NCBI GenBank assembly: GCA_001949185.1
Contig: BDGG01000001.1
Coordinates: forward strand, 7,128,685-7,192,684
Direction of reading: 5' to 3'
Origin: Ramazzottius varieornatus
Lineage: Eukaryota > Tardigrada > Eutardigrada > Parachela > Ramazzottiidae
Length of the DNA: 64,000 nucleotides
The notes under the pieces are model-generated. The model did not search any database. It worked only from the letters and a program-made list of their open reading frames with translations, and had not been told where the DNA came from. The position numbers and the translations under genes are program-made. This document shows positions 52,410 through 64,000 of this stretch, piece by piece; position 1 is the first letter of the stretch; each line of letters begins with the position of its first letter.

Positions 52410-55023
52410 CTAGCGGAAAGTTTTCTTTTGGATATCTTTGTTGGTCGCCAGCGCTTGTGCCTTCTTCGCCGCCCTGAAGGCCTCCAGCTGCGCCGCGACT
52501 TCGTCCACATCGATCGCCACTTTCGGCGTCGGCATCCTCTCTACTTTCTTCTCCAGCCTCACTTCTTCCTGTTTAGGGGCTGAGCATTTACCGTTACTGT
52601 TCTGCGGAACCTTCGAACGAACAGGCGAGACGTAGCTTCGTTTCGGCGACCTCCTCTCCGATCTACTTACACACCGACCGGAAGTCGACCTGTTTTTCCT
52701 TGAGCGTTCGCTGGAAGGCGTCCTTCTTCTACTGCGACTTCTTTCGGAAGAACGATCGTCCCGAGAGTGACTTCGTTTCGGACGTTTACTGCAAACGAGT
52801 CAGCAGCCCGCACACAGTGAACTGTAATCTGTCCAGGAGATAGCGTAGTGACACGAACCTGCTTGGTTTGTCTTTGTCAGCTGAACTGTCGCTCAACATC
52901 CGACGGAGTTTCTCAGCGGTGGAAAACTTTGGCTTCTCAGGTTCTTTGGCGGAGGCAATGGGTATCTCGATGACGTCCTCCAACAAAGAAGAAGACAGAG
53001 TTTATTGATGGTGTGACTTTGTAATCGGAACAAGAAAGAGCTAACCTGATCACCGAGACGCAGACGTTCTTCGGCTTCGACGGCTTCGGTGAAGTTCGGA
53101 TCCAACCTTAGCGCTTCTTTGTAGTGTGTTAAGGCTCTTTCTGGCTCGCCGGACTCAAACCTATCGAGACAAAATAGTACAGTCACCTTCTTTTTCCGGG
53201 AAAAACTTGCGCAAAGTCACTATCAGCCTTATGACATCATGCGACAAGTATTCAGCAAGTAATTTCTACACCACTGTTCACTAATCGGTTTGTCAAAACC
53301 TTATGAAGGAAGTTTTCGGCGCTGTTACCGTTTCCCAAGGGCGTAGAAGGTGTCAGCCAGGTACTTCCGGGCATTCCTGTGACTTCGATTCATGCTGAGG
53401 GCTTCTTCGAAATCTTTTATCGCTCGGTTGTAGTCTTCCTTCTTCACGAACCTGTAAGGAATAAAGTATCATTCGATGACTTATACTCAAAGTTGGGCGA
53501 CGACGGCTCTATCAAAAAACAGACAACTTACAAAGCGCCTCGTGCGACAAGAGCTTCAATGTTCTTCTTGTTCATTTCTACGGCCTTGTTGAAAGCTTCC
53601 AGCGCGGCTGCGTAGTCGCCTTCCTTCATCCGTTTGACGCCATCTTCCACACTGAAAAATCCACCATCAATCTGAGCTCTTTATGTTACCAGATATGTAA
53701 CAACAAAGACACGTAAGTATGTACCTCTTCATGGACCAACGACAAGATTGGGCCATCGTGAGTTGGTCAGCTCGGTCTTCTGGAAGTATCAGCTTCCCAC
53801 AATACCCGGGCAGGAGCGAATGCCACCTCTCCGACGTGGTGCTGGTCGGAATTTCCAGATGCCCTCGCATCATGTCGAGAAAGCCTGGGTTCTCAAACTC
53901 CCGTTGCTTCTGGATGTATGTGGTAAGGTCTTCGCCCGCTTTCGGAGGATTCCGCAGCGTCTGCCTGAAAATCATGGGAATATATTAGTCATCCCCAAAG
54001 CATCAACTAATCGTTTTCGAAATAAGTCAAAACGCACCGGTGATATTTTGGGAGTTCCTCGTGGGTTACGAGGCCCAAAGAAACTTTCGGGCCATTTTCC
54101 AGCATGTCCTTCTGCGAGATGGACAGGACGATTCGTTCTTCTTTCGGATGGATATCCAAGAGGACAGCTCGCAGTAGGTCTTTCAGTTCATAGTTGTCGA
54201 CTGGGTCCTTCCGGTGGCTGAGGGAAGGAATGTGGTCGGAAGGGATAAAAGCCTGTTTCACACAAGCAAAGAAGTAATCTACTGTCGGTATGAAGAAGAC
54301 GCGACTGTCTTCCCTTAAGTCCCAGATCGTCGATTGTCCGAGCACCATGCGCCCATTCCGTGCCCAAAAGCTTCACGTTAAGACCGGATATGAGTTTTGA
54401 TGTTATGGATACGTAGAGAATGTCCCCTTTCCGTACATCCTGTGAAAGAATGACAGTAATGACAGTCACTTCCGGTCATAAAGAGCATATTTCGTTCTAC
54501 ATCACAAACTTCGATCACCTCGCGCATGATTTAACGAACCTCCATCAATATATCATAGACAGACATTTCGTTATGCGTCTTCAGCCAGAGCAGCTGCTTT
54601 GACAACGCCTGTTTCTTGCGGTAAACGAACGACAGCCATTTTGCGCAAAGGCTAGGTTGTCACCCGTAAAAATGTTCAAGTTACCTGGAGGAATTTGCTG
54701 GTGCGGAAAGATCGACCGCTGGAAGACGACAGGTCCAGGAATTCTTCTAAGGGAGGTACAAGGGAGCAGTATTCTGCAAAGGAACGATTGCACGAGAATC
54801 AGTTTCGGCAACACGGGATAGTTTCGAAGCGTAAGCAACCTTCAACGTTCGATGGTGGCTTCTTCTTCGGAGGGGACCCTGCGCTGTCCACGAGGGTGAT
54901 CGATGGAGGAGAAGTCCATCGAGCAAGCATTCGGATCACATCGGCTTTCCTCTCGGACAACTCATCAATCCTCTGCCGAACCTTCTTGTCCATTTCGAAC
55001 AGCGATGTTTCAACCCCAGACAC
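52410..55023 (-). CDS. TTC14: TTC14, S1 and TPR protein with RS-rich tail
   Basis: RNA-associated protein with an S1 domain and tetratricopeptide repeats; function in animals is poorly defined. Exons: 55023-54840, 54773-54685, 54439-54314, 54252-54038, 53964-53725, 53651-53532, 53451-53329, 53160-53046, 52977-52859 and 52788-52410. They total 1,710 bases in frame, 569 residues. SLVPPLEEFL matches the family N-terminal signature. The S1 domain starts at KGDILYVSITSKLISGL and continues after a 61-base gap as AFIPSDHIPSLSHRKDPVD. TPRs follow: YAAALEAFNKAVEMNKKNIE, YNRAIKDFEEALSMN and ERALTHYKEALRLDPNF. The tail is Ser/Arg-rich (SRDDRSSERSRSRRRTPS). The 61-base interval (54253-54313) must be removed to keep frame but lacks a GT donor. 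Divergent from TAF1B, convergent with ATG10. Confidence 0.9.
54253..54313 (-). other. Probable 61-base intron of TTC14 with a GG donor
   Basis: On the coding strand the exon ends CTTAAG and the interval begins GGAAGACAG, one base from the consensus GTAAGACAG. It ends in a pyrimidine-rich TTACTTCTTTGC tract and AAACAG. Removing it joins DLGLK to AFIPSDHIP, matching the family S1 domain; keeping it shifts the frame into a stop. Confidence 0.6.
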
Positions 55024-55613
55024 TTAGCTGCAGCTTCACGCAGCACAGGGTACTGACAACCCAAGACAACAGACACGACGGAAGATGGGAAGTAATGGAA
55101 AGCGCCAGGTTGGAAATCGCAAGATGTCCAGATTTCGGAGATGTTGCGTCTAGTACTGCCAGGTAAATCAAGGCGACTTGTCAATCAAAGTTAGTACTTT
55201 CAAGTGCCAATGATGCGGGACAGGTTTGGATCCGGGTGCGTGTAAAAGACCGCGCGGATGGTGGGTGAAATATCTGGTCAATGTGTGTATCGATCAGCTG
55301 AGCGCTATGACATGACACATAACAGCCAAACCGGCGCCTACCGGGGGATTCTTTACGCGGACCCAGACCAATCTTGTCCCACTTCATTGGCACTTTAAAG
55401 TGCCAATTGCGAAACTTCCGCAATTGAATTGATCTACTGAATCCTTGATTGGACGTTGAACCGTGGACTTCAAGTTCAAGTTTGACATCTCTCCTTCGCG
55501 AATCGGAATCTCGAGGAGTACGACCGGACCCGTGGGTTGATTTGTTGAAGATGGACGATGCATCTAGCGGGATGATGGTTGATGGTAGAAGTGCGACGGT
55601 GCTTAACGGCCAG

Positions 55614-57554
55614 CGGACAAGAACGCGTCGGCGCAAGACCGCAGCAAGTGGAAAGCGCCGGAACCATGTACGAATTATGACGAGGCAGTGGAATTTTACA
55701 AAGATCATGCCCAGGACGAGAAAACCTCGACCCCAATGATGGTAGCTGATTTTGTTTTCCGAAAACAGATTGAGTGGATGATGGAGAACACTAGCGTTTG
55801 CGATGATTTCAATGATGGGGCACAAAAGATCTGGTTTAGGTAAGCCAGATTAAAACTGTAAACAATTTCGAATTACTGGCTGCCATTTCTGACGTTATCA
55901 AAGTTTACATCTTCGAGCGTGAAAATATTTGAGCTGTAGCAGCAGCGCGCTGACGTCATGCGTTATTCGATGGAAAAGTATGCAGTGGTGTTCTTGTTGC
56001 AGTTATTTGAGCCATTACATGCCAGATTTGAAGAACGGAGTTGAGCGGGAGCTGGGTGGTAGCGAGTACTGGCATCTGGCTTTCCCTCGTGTCGAACTAC
56101 CGGTATTGCTCAATTGTTCCCGCAAGGATCTGAAAAGTAGACTGCAAGAACTGCGACGGAAGAAAGCGCCGACAGCAACAGGTGGAAACGAAACGACGAA
56201 CAGATTCAACATAGATTACAGCGACCTTCAACTCAACATCATCCACGGCAACTTCAAGCATTTCCGACCGACCTGCCCGTCGCTGATTGCAGTCCTTGCG
56301 ATCGCGCTGCACGTTTGTCAGGAAGAAATTTTGCTCAGCGATCTTTTACGATGGGTGCGTCTTCTGAAGCTGCCACTGATCGACATGCTACCGGATAGAG
56401 CGTCTGCCTCGCCAGCAAAACTCTACGGTCTGATTGAAAATTCTCGCACCTTGGACGGCATCAGCCACTACGCTGAATTAGAAAAGAATGTAACTTGGAT
56501 GGCATCTGTCTTGTTGGGCAAAAGCTTGACGGAGCTACCGGGCATACCGGTGGCGCCCATTGTGGAACGCTTCATCGAGGAACTCAATTCACCTTCCGAG
56601 ATGATTCCGTTCGTCATAAGTGTAGCAGAAAAGAGTGAGATATCGGAGTACCACATCAGAACCGGATCAGTCAAACGTATTTCTTCGGCGTACAAACGAG
56701 GCAAGAACGTGGAGAGCCCGGTGATGAGTTGCATCTTTCACGTACTACGAATACTCTTCGTACTGGACGATTCCACCGAGAATCGCGTCAGCCAGTTCAT
56801 CTCCAATCTACAAGACATGATACCCGCAACGCCTTTCTTCAACTTTCGAGTCTGGCACCAGCATTTAATGCACCGTCGAGCTGTTCTCTTTCGTCATACC
56901 TTCCTCTCACGACAGAACCGTAACTCTGCGGCACATGTGAACTTTACCGAGCGTAACCACATACCGTCGTCCGTTTATGAACTACGAAGACCTCCCCGAG
57001 GCGCAATCAAGAACAGACAGGTAGCAACCATGTATCACGATCTCCGCTTTAGACTGCAAAGGGATCTTCCAAAACCTGTCAATGAAGGTGCTCAAGTCTT
57101 CATCGATCTGCCCGTACCAGCGCGGCCGTATCGAGCCCATACCGAAGCCCTTTCCCAACATTATCCAGAGCTGGCGGTTGATTTCAGCAAGCATACAATC
57201 AAGCATTCGCTGAGTGAAGGTATAGAAGGATGGGTGGGTCCTCATGAACGAAAGCGCGAAGATATATTGGTGGAAGTTGCGGCGTTGCAGCTTGCTCGTG
57301 CGGATGCCTACAAGGATATGCGGTTGATTCGTCACTTCAAGAACCGCGATGAGAACCGGAAGGTGCTAGTTGACGAGGAGAACTTGCCCAGAGTCGTGCG
57401 GGACTTGATCAGAACGATGGCTGATATGATTGACCAGTTCCCGGGCTACCTTGTTGGCAATTTGGTTTATCTAGAGCTAGCATTCTTTCCACAGCTGGAC
57501 ATACGGAAGAATATTCAACGAGCTCGCAAAGCCAAAATAACAAAGACGCTGTAG
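55614..57554 (+). CDS. TAF1B: TAF1B/Rrn7-like RNA polymerase I initiation factor (N-terminus unresolved)
   Basis: Subunit of SL1/TIF-IB that recruits RNA polymerase I to rRNA gene promoters and acts as its TFIIB-like factor. Two exons are placed: 55614-55839 and 56003-57554, joined in phase so that FRKQIEWMMENTSVCDDFND and QKIWFSYLSHYMPDLKNGVE read through. This matches the first cyclin fold of TAF1B. The second fold follows with CPSLIAVLAIALHVCQEEIL, LSDLLRWVRLLKLPLIDMLP and, further on, LRILFVLDDSTENRVSQF. The C-terminal part is long and basic. The N-terminal zinc ribbon was not found; 55614 follows a CCAG acceptor, so a 5' exon is expected between the TTC14 start and here. A short frame at 55095 (MESARLEIARC) is a poor-phase candidate. 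Confidence 0.82.
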
Positions 57555-57565
57555 ATTAACATGTT

Positions 57566-57790
57566 TTATTCTTTTTCGTACGAGGTAAACGACATAATTC
57601 GGGCATAAGGGTCTCTCACTCGTAATTCGGGCATATTTTTTCTCAGCTCTTGCTGCGCGTAATGAACTGCTTCTTGCTTCCTGAGGTAGACCGGTCCCTC
57701 TCCTCGAGGTATCAATAGGTTTGAGAACGACAAAGCGTTGTGGAGCACGGGAATTTGGCCTGGGAGAGGGATGGATCTGTCCAATGTCAA
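57566..57790 (-). other. Unassigned small reading frame converging on TAF1B
   Basis: Up to 74 codons ending YARIMSFTSYEKE, with stop only 12 bases from the TAF1B stop. GACAG at about 57780 could be an acceptor, making it a last exon beginning IPLPGQIPVLHNA. The translation (KQEAVHYAQQELRKNMPELR) looks protein-like, but no family was recognised. The end of the frame is repeated in inverse orientation at about 57893-57920, where the plus strand again reads YARIMSFTSY. Confidence 0.3.
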
Positions 57791-58013
57791 AAAGCCTAAT
57801 GTTGTATCAACAGGCGTACGATGAGAGATGAATCAAGCGTTGACGATAATGTTCCAACTTTTCGCGTTGCCCGAATTATGGTGCGAAAATCGGTATGCCA
57901 GAATTATGTCGTTTACCTCATATCGTAAAATACAACTGAATCTCACGGAACAAGGATTGAACAAAATTTTTGGAGCGCCAGTGACGTACTACACTGGATA
58001 TATACTTTACTAG

Positions 58014-61000
58014 TACCAGGCTGTACTTTACGGCGGGCTTTCGGTGAACTGTCTGGCAGTATGATCAACGATGCAAACCTCCCGGCTTGTGCCGTACTAC
58101 GGAGCATGCCATCAATTGCGAAAGCCGAAAACAGCGACATGCACAGTGTCGGTTCTATTGTACAGTGTACAGGAAATTTTCATTCAAGTCTCTCAGTCTT
58201 TTAAAATTGCAGAAGCTCGTTTCTGACTTTCTGGTCGAATAACTGACAATAACGTACGTTCTTTCTTTCCGGGGATTACGGATGTGCTGCATCCTACGCT
58301 CTCCAGCCGGTGTGAGGTACTTGTGGGAAGATAGGGTTTGACGGGCGCACGTTGGTTGGGTAATTCTCCGTTCTCTGTCGCTCTTCTGCTCTATGCTCAT
58401 TAGCCTTCTTGTGAGTGGCAAAGCGTAAGTATGTAAGTCTCCCACGCAAGCTTAGTCAGATTTGCGAACCCTTTACAGCAGACCTGGATCTGGACGCAAA
58501 CTGCAGTCTATCGCCTTCATGTGTTTTGTTTTCGTGCACGTGCGCCAGTATTTGATACACGAGTCAACGTGGTCAGCTCGTGTCGCATGTGCCTATTGGA
58601 TAACAAGTGCTCTGTTTTTGAATTTTGCAGATAGTTTTGCTGTATTGTGTACGATGAAAAGTTCGAGCTCCTCGCGATCGTGGATATGATGCGGTCTTGC
58701 TGCCAATAGCCAGAACGTGAGTACCAGTTAACGTCTTGATTGATTGACGCATATCTCATACATTCAGTACCTCTCAGTAACAGAAGTGTGGTTGGAGAAC
58801 ATGGCTCGAAATTCTGTAGCTCTTGATTCGCCCTTACGTGAAAGTCGAGTATCTGGAGCGGAGGCCCACATTCTATTTATTTGTTCAATTCTGTAAGCGA
58901 TCAGCACGGGTTGTGTACTGCTGCTGTTTCGATTATTCCGAGTCGTACTCTACTTGACATGATGGATCACCACCATTCAACCGTAATAGGGAACAGTTTT
59001 TTGCCGTAAAACCCTCAAAATAATGACGGATGAGTTTTTTACTGTAATGTTCAAAGTCAACGAACGTGACACCCGTTGTTTTTGTCTGTGCTGAATACAC
59101 TGCGGTGGCGTAGGTCTTCCGTAAGATGTAACCGATGCGTGTTTGATGCCTCGGCAGAGGATGATGCCATTGCGTGCCGTGCCATGCCGGCGTTTATGCA
59201 TTAGCGTATCCGCCCGGAACACAAAGTTATGTAATATTGTCAGAAGGGAATCGAATAATTGCGAGGGATGTCACAACGGTTTTAACCGGAATAACTGATG
59301 AGAGTTATTAAGAAATACTTCAACTCAGAAATTCACTGTTGGACCCGACGAATAGTTCTAATTGCTGGTCGGAATGTGTTCTAATGACAGATCAGTGTCA
59401 TAATAATGGTCGAGATTGTTAACTGAACAATCGACAATATTCTTGCTTTGTTTTGCCAGTGGAATCTAGCGAGGACAGAAGAGAGTGTTGCGTCTTTCAA
59501 ACCGATTCTTTTTTTCGGCACTGCAGGCCGATCGTTTTGGCGGATTATGTCACGTCTAATGGATTGGGCCATTAATCACAAAGCGCATCTTGAATATATG
59601 ATCGGCTAGGGGAATCCGCCATATACATACCGCCCGGAGATTCCCAGGGTCACGGTCATGCTTCGACTCCCCTTTTTCACTCGGTACACTCTCGTCACTT
59701 CCGTCAACTTTATAGTGGCAAATTTCGGCTTAAATGAAGAGTGAAGACGAGTATCGGTTCGCAGCAGACGCGATCAATGTCATTCTGTGCGCCGTGGAGA
59801 GCCATCAAGCGTAACTGAGCTACCGTAAAAGCCGGCATATTTATAACAGCGAAAGACTCAAAGCTGTAATGTCTGGTTCTCCGACAAATGCGACGGGGTG
59901 ATTACAGACTTGCATTTGTAGCTTGATCATGATAGCACTCTGTATATTTTGCTTTCGAATGGAGTCTGTGTCTTATCTAGTACAGCCTTAGGGGATAAAT
60001 CGGGGAAGTCAAGGTCGAATGCACTATTTGTGGTAGAAGCCAGTCGACAACGCAGCTCATCTAACAGGCTGAAAAACCTTGAGTAATCAATAGCTACGAA
60101 GATCGAACATCATCCAAATGTTTTCGCCGGTCGTTAGGTTTCTTCCCCATTCTGTTGCATAACAGGCAAGACCATCATCCGCCTACTGAAGTGACCTTCC
60201 AGCGAAGAACGCACAAAGATAATTCATCAAGTTTGCTCGCAGTAACAGTTGTTAGTGCGGGATTCGTCATGATTGGTGCAAGGGACTTGTATGTATGCTT
60301 GAGGTAGGGTTTTGCGAATGTGGGTAGTCGACGGCATTTGCGGAGCGAGTAGCCGGAGCAGGGAGCCTGACCTGTTCTTGGTCCTTATGAGTACCACACA
60401 TGTACACATAATTTTATGGTGTAGTAAAAAAATTACGAGTCGAACTGTAGTAGGTTTACCCTCGGGCCTCGGCAAACGAATATCCAAGATGGACGGTTTT
60501 CTCGCGATCAATGATCAGTTGTATCTAACTTTCCACAAGAGCGTGTGCCAATCTGGACCGCGTACTGTATGTATTTCTGCGGTTCTCTGTAAGGTTTTGA
60601 CCCTTTATGATCTGAAAACACGTGAGCAATAAGCGGGATGAGTACGGATGACGCTGTGGTCTTCCACCTGAATTGAGTTTAGATGTAGCTTCATTGGGTC
60701 AATGAGTTCACAGGAAGCTCCTTTCTGGTCTTAGGGCGACATCTGTCTGTTTGACCACATCACGGTGTGTGAACTCGCGAGCTGTTTGCAGCGCCGCAAT
60801 GAAGTTGTCCATCATCCGTGGCTGACTGACCACAGAAAGAATAACAGTGCATGATTAACTGCCTCAGTCCGCGATGGTCAAATATGTATTGGGGTATTTT
60901 AATGCGCTTTATCCACTAAGATCATGGCGTTTTGTGGTATGGGCCGTACCGTTACACACAGTATTTGGGTCAGTAATAACAGTGAGCACTCGCATAAACG

Positions 61001-64000
61001 GCTTCGTTTATGTTTGAACTGCTTGAATTAACTTTTTTGTTTGACTTTGGCGACTTCTGCTATCTGGACATGTTATTGCATTCTGCAGCTCATGTTCCAT
61101 ATCTTTAACCGGAAATTCAGCCGTGTAGCAAATCCCTTTGAATACTGAAGGTCGAGGAGCAAGATTTATGCAAGATTAATGGCACGTGTTTCTTTTTTTT
61201 ATTTGTTGATGCTAGAACGAAAACGTGTTGGTGGCTGCAGGCTGCTTTTAGGAAAGTTTACCCATTAGATGACTACAATACTTGTCCAATTCAGCACGTG
61301 ACGCCAAGTGCTAATTTTCAGCCGAATGCATTATAATTTATGTGAGCAAAACTTTGAAGTAGGCTGCTGTCTTCCGGCCGACAGAAAGCCCAAGTTACGG
61401 CTTGCCACCTGCAGACTCTTCTTGATCGAAGCGCATACCGTCGACATCGGGCTGCCAGACTACCAGTATAGCTTATAAATTTTCATAAATGATCCATCTT
61501 GAGATCTCCGAAATATTTGCTGCCAGCTTTTTAACCAAGAAGCTCTGACGTGTATTGAAGTTATCGCGGTGATCAAATCTTTTAATATTAGGAATGGTTC
61601 TGCGTATCAGCAGAGTGGATCTGAAATTGACGGTTATACTTCATAAATATTTGAGTAAGATGAATGAAACAGTGAAGTGTCAGAATTCAGTTTGGGAAAG
61701 TGAAACTTGACACAATCGACTCTCGACATACTTCACGGACAATTGGCATTTCGGGGTTATCTTACGACAGAGCGTGTCAGCAAAGCCGTCCTACCTCGAA
61801 CAGTCAGCGTAAACCGCTCGTTTCCCCAAAAACCGTCGATCAAAATACAAATAAGAAGACGATTGTTTACTCTTTGGGTGGCATCTGGTGTGAGTATCGT
61901 TACGGTAGGAGAACGTAGAACAGCTTTGTCGAACTGGGTGTTGATATTGGGCTGTTGATGAATTGGCGGGTACCGGTGAGTCAACCGTACAAACAAGGAA
62001 GTACGGACGTGCTGCGACCTTCTGCAACCGTTCCCACTCACGTCATCATGTCCACTTTGTCCAGCTACTGACACCTGTGTTGACCTGGCAGGCTAGTCTG
62101 CATTACAGTGTCTGTCCAACTGTCGCAATACTATCTTTGTAACTTTACAACGCCCAAGGAAAAAAAAATGAAGTGGACGAAACTTGGGCAAGTTGGTCAA
62201 GACAAGTTCCAACTATGCCGATTCAGGCATCTGCTATCGTTCCTTTCGCGGTTGGAACTGGTCGTAAATTTTGTAGAGTGATCTCAGACATTTTCAGCGT
62301 GAAATCGCATGACTGGTCCCACTCGATACTATGTTTCTTAAATTAAACGACATTACCGCTCGCTACTTTCTGACCCATATACGGCCATATTTTCGCGACA
62401 TTCTTGACGGATTAATCCATTACTTTTGAGAATTCGCCCATACGTCCACAGCGACAAATGTATTTATGCCGGCAGACGTCCATTTGACGGTTGCGGCGCG
62501 GTAGGAGACGTTGCAAAGTGCCCATTACGTTCGACCGAAGGGAAGTACGACCGCCAAAGAGCATCGCAGTTTGGAATACCGCGACCACCTGTACCTTTCC
62601 GTGAAGAGTGTACAGTTAATGTTGCTAAAAGGATCAGATGACCACCCTTGAACATTGTAATGAAAAACACACTCGGAATTTAATGCGAACACCATTCTCC
62701 ATTGCACAGTTGTTTATACACGTTTTCAGTTCTGTGGCTACTGATATCGGTGACCAAAAAACATCCTCAGAGTGGGCAGATTCTCGATCTTGAACTTGTA
62801 CTGTTTTGCCTCAAACCTTTTCTCACACTTTGTGAAAGGTTGCACAGTTGAGAACAATTCTCGAGTACTCTTATCGTTTGTTTGGTTTGCTCTTCTCCGC
62901 TGAAAATACTTTCACGATCTGCCGGGTAGCCTTGATCTGTATGTTCTGCCCCTCGGAAAGTCTGTTCGACTTGAAGCAATGAACCTAAGGTTGTTGTAGG
63001 TGGTCCTCCACTCAGAAATCGTTGGAATGCTACTTATGGCGCCGGATCGTTCATCTTCCCTCCTTGGAGCCTTTGTGTTGACGCCGAAGAGTGGGCGGTG
63101 CCTGGTGGGCAGAGTTTAACAGTTGTACGCAATTTCCAGTGATGACAGACGGCTAAGGTTTGCTATCGCATAAGGCAGAGAAAAATATGAATGTACTCGG
63201 CGATAAACGTCAACACACAATCCATATCTGTATCGGGATGTCTCGGCAATCGGCATTGCCCAGTTCGCTGTTGAGTAATGATGGTGTCACTTGGTGTACT
63301 TGTAATCGTATTAGCTCTAACCGCTAAAGAAGAGTTGAGAATCGACCGCGAACTCTCACTTCATCGCAGTGTGATGGTTCCAGACCATAGGGTGAACTTC
63401 CTGTTTGCTCTGAATTATGACAAATATTTGCTGTTGGAATATCTGCAGTGTGGATGAAACGCTTCAGTGCGAAGTTCGGACTTTTGATTCGATTCGCAGC
63501 CGGTGGATATGTAATTGTGCGTTTGTCGAGGTCTTGACTTTTGCTATCATGCAGTAATATACTGCGGGGAACTGGAATATCCCGTGGAGGGTGTGCGTTA
63601 GCTGTTTCCACGATATCTCTAGTTTGAATCTGTTGCTCCTTATTATCGAGTTCGAATTCTGTTCACTGGAACTGTTTAGTCAAAATTTCCGTCAGAGAGA
63701 AGGTACCGAAATTGTTTTCCCGAAACGTTCTTCGTGAGAATAATAATATCGCAGCCCGCTTAATGCCCGAGTACCTCAAATCCCAAGATGTCGCTGTCCT
63801 CCCTGGACGTCCTCCTTTTACAAAAGGCTGCCATGCAAGTTACTTTGCCTGATGGGCCATCCCCGTAATAATATCGCAGCCCGAACGCCGGCGAGGTTAT
63901 CTTCCCGTCTCGTAGAGTTATGATTAGTTTTGCACTGATTTATTACGGTAATACGCGCAACGACACAGCTCAAAATCTTTATGGTGTCGGTTGGCGAGAA
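58014..64000. other. Gene-poor right end, nothing recognised
   Basis: Six kilobases with frames no longer than about 106 codons on either strand, no recognisable domain, no convincing exon chain, tRNA or rRNA. AATAATATCGCAGCCCG occurs twice near the right edge (about 63744 and 63872). May contain regulatory sequence or decayed repeats. Confidence 0.45.

Noticed and set aside
55181..55825. 214-codon minus-strand open frame upstream of TTC14
   Set aside because: Antisense to the TAF1B exon at 55614-55839, which has clear family similarity; no domain on the minus strand.
1..64000. CRISPR array, phage or bacterial defence system
   Set aside because: The repeats are palindromic and irregularly spaced within introns; all genes are eukaryotic with spliceosomal introns.

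Overview
The window is nuclear DNA from an intron-rich invertebrate animal. Coding exons are short and bounded by GT/AG splice sites, introns are mostly 60-700 bases, and the genes are metazoan: HEATR5, BMS1, eIF1, RAD1, anosmin-1, ATG10, TTC14 and TAF1B. A secreted CAP protein with paired cysteine-rich, chitin-binding-like modules fits an animal with a chitinous cuticle. A tardigrade or another ecdysozoan is plausible, but the sequence alone does not fix the phylum. No bacterial, organellar or CRISPR sequence was seen.

Layout. 1-10593 (minus): HEATR5B-like gene, 16 exons, 3' end outside the window. 14250-19808 (plus): complete BMS1, nine exons. 20209-20547 (minus): intact eIF1. 21195-22797 (plus): complete seven-exon RAD1. 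23.7-33.8 kb: a graveyard of gene fragments and DNA-transposon relics. It holds a broken RAD1 copy, a 317-base MITE with TA target sites, a wrecked M13 (neprilysin-like) metallopeptidase containing a large palindrome, two inverted copies of a 740-base element, a possible nuclear-receptor ligand-domain fragment, a copied anosmin exon and an HDAC11-like exon. 34512-36315 (minus): the fibronectin-III half of anosmin-1, with possible upstream exons out to 38-41 kb. 43264-46101 (plus): seven-exon CAP/mucin/chitin-binding-like gene. 46.1-50.9 kb: fragments, including an SLC35F-like pseudogene and a piggyBac-like zinc-finger end. 50981-52132 (plus): ATG10. 52410-55023 (minus): TTC14. 55614-57554 (plus): TAF1B, N-terminus unresolved. 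58-64 kb: no gene recognised.

The genes do not form one pathway. They cover endosomal trafficking (HEATR5), ribosome production (BMS1 for 40S maturation, TAF1B for Pol I initiation), start-codon selection (eIF1), DNA-damage checkpoint clamp (RAD1), autophagy conjugation (ATG10), RNA-associated TPR function (TTC14), cell-surface/matrix (anosmin-1) and cuticle or secretion (CAP). Convergent and divergent neighbours lie close together.

The most striking feature is a family of palindromic hairpins, about 22 cores at 16 loci, built on AAGTGGCGCACG and its complement. Almost all sit inside introns of the intact genes HEATR5, BMS1, RAD1 and ATG10, sometimes two or three in a row. They are nearly absent from the fragment-rich middle and from the gene-poor right end. 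A second, smaller palindromic family with ACCTRCATAC ends shares some of the same introns. A second oddity is a 61-base apparent intron in TTC14 with a GG rather than GT donor.
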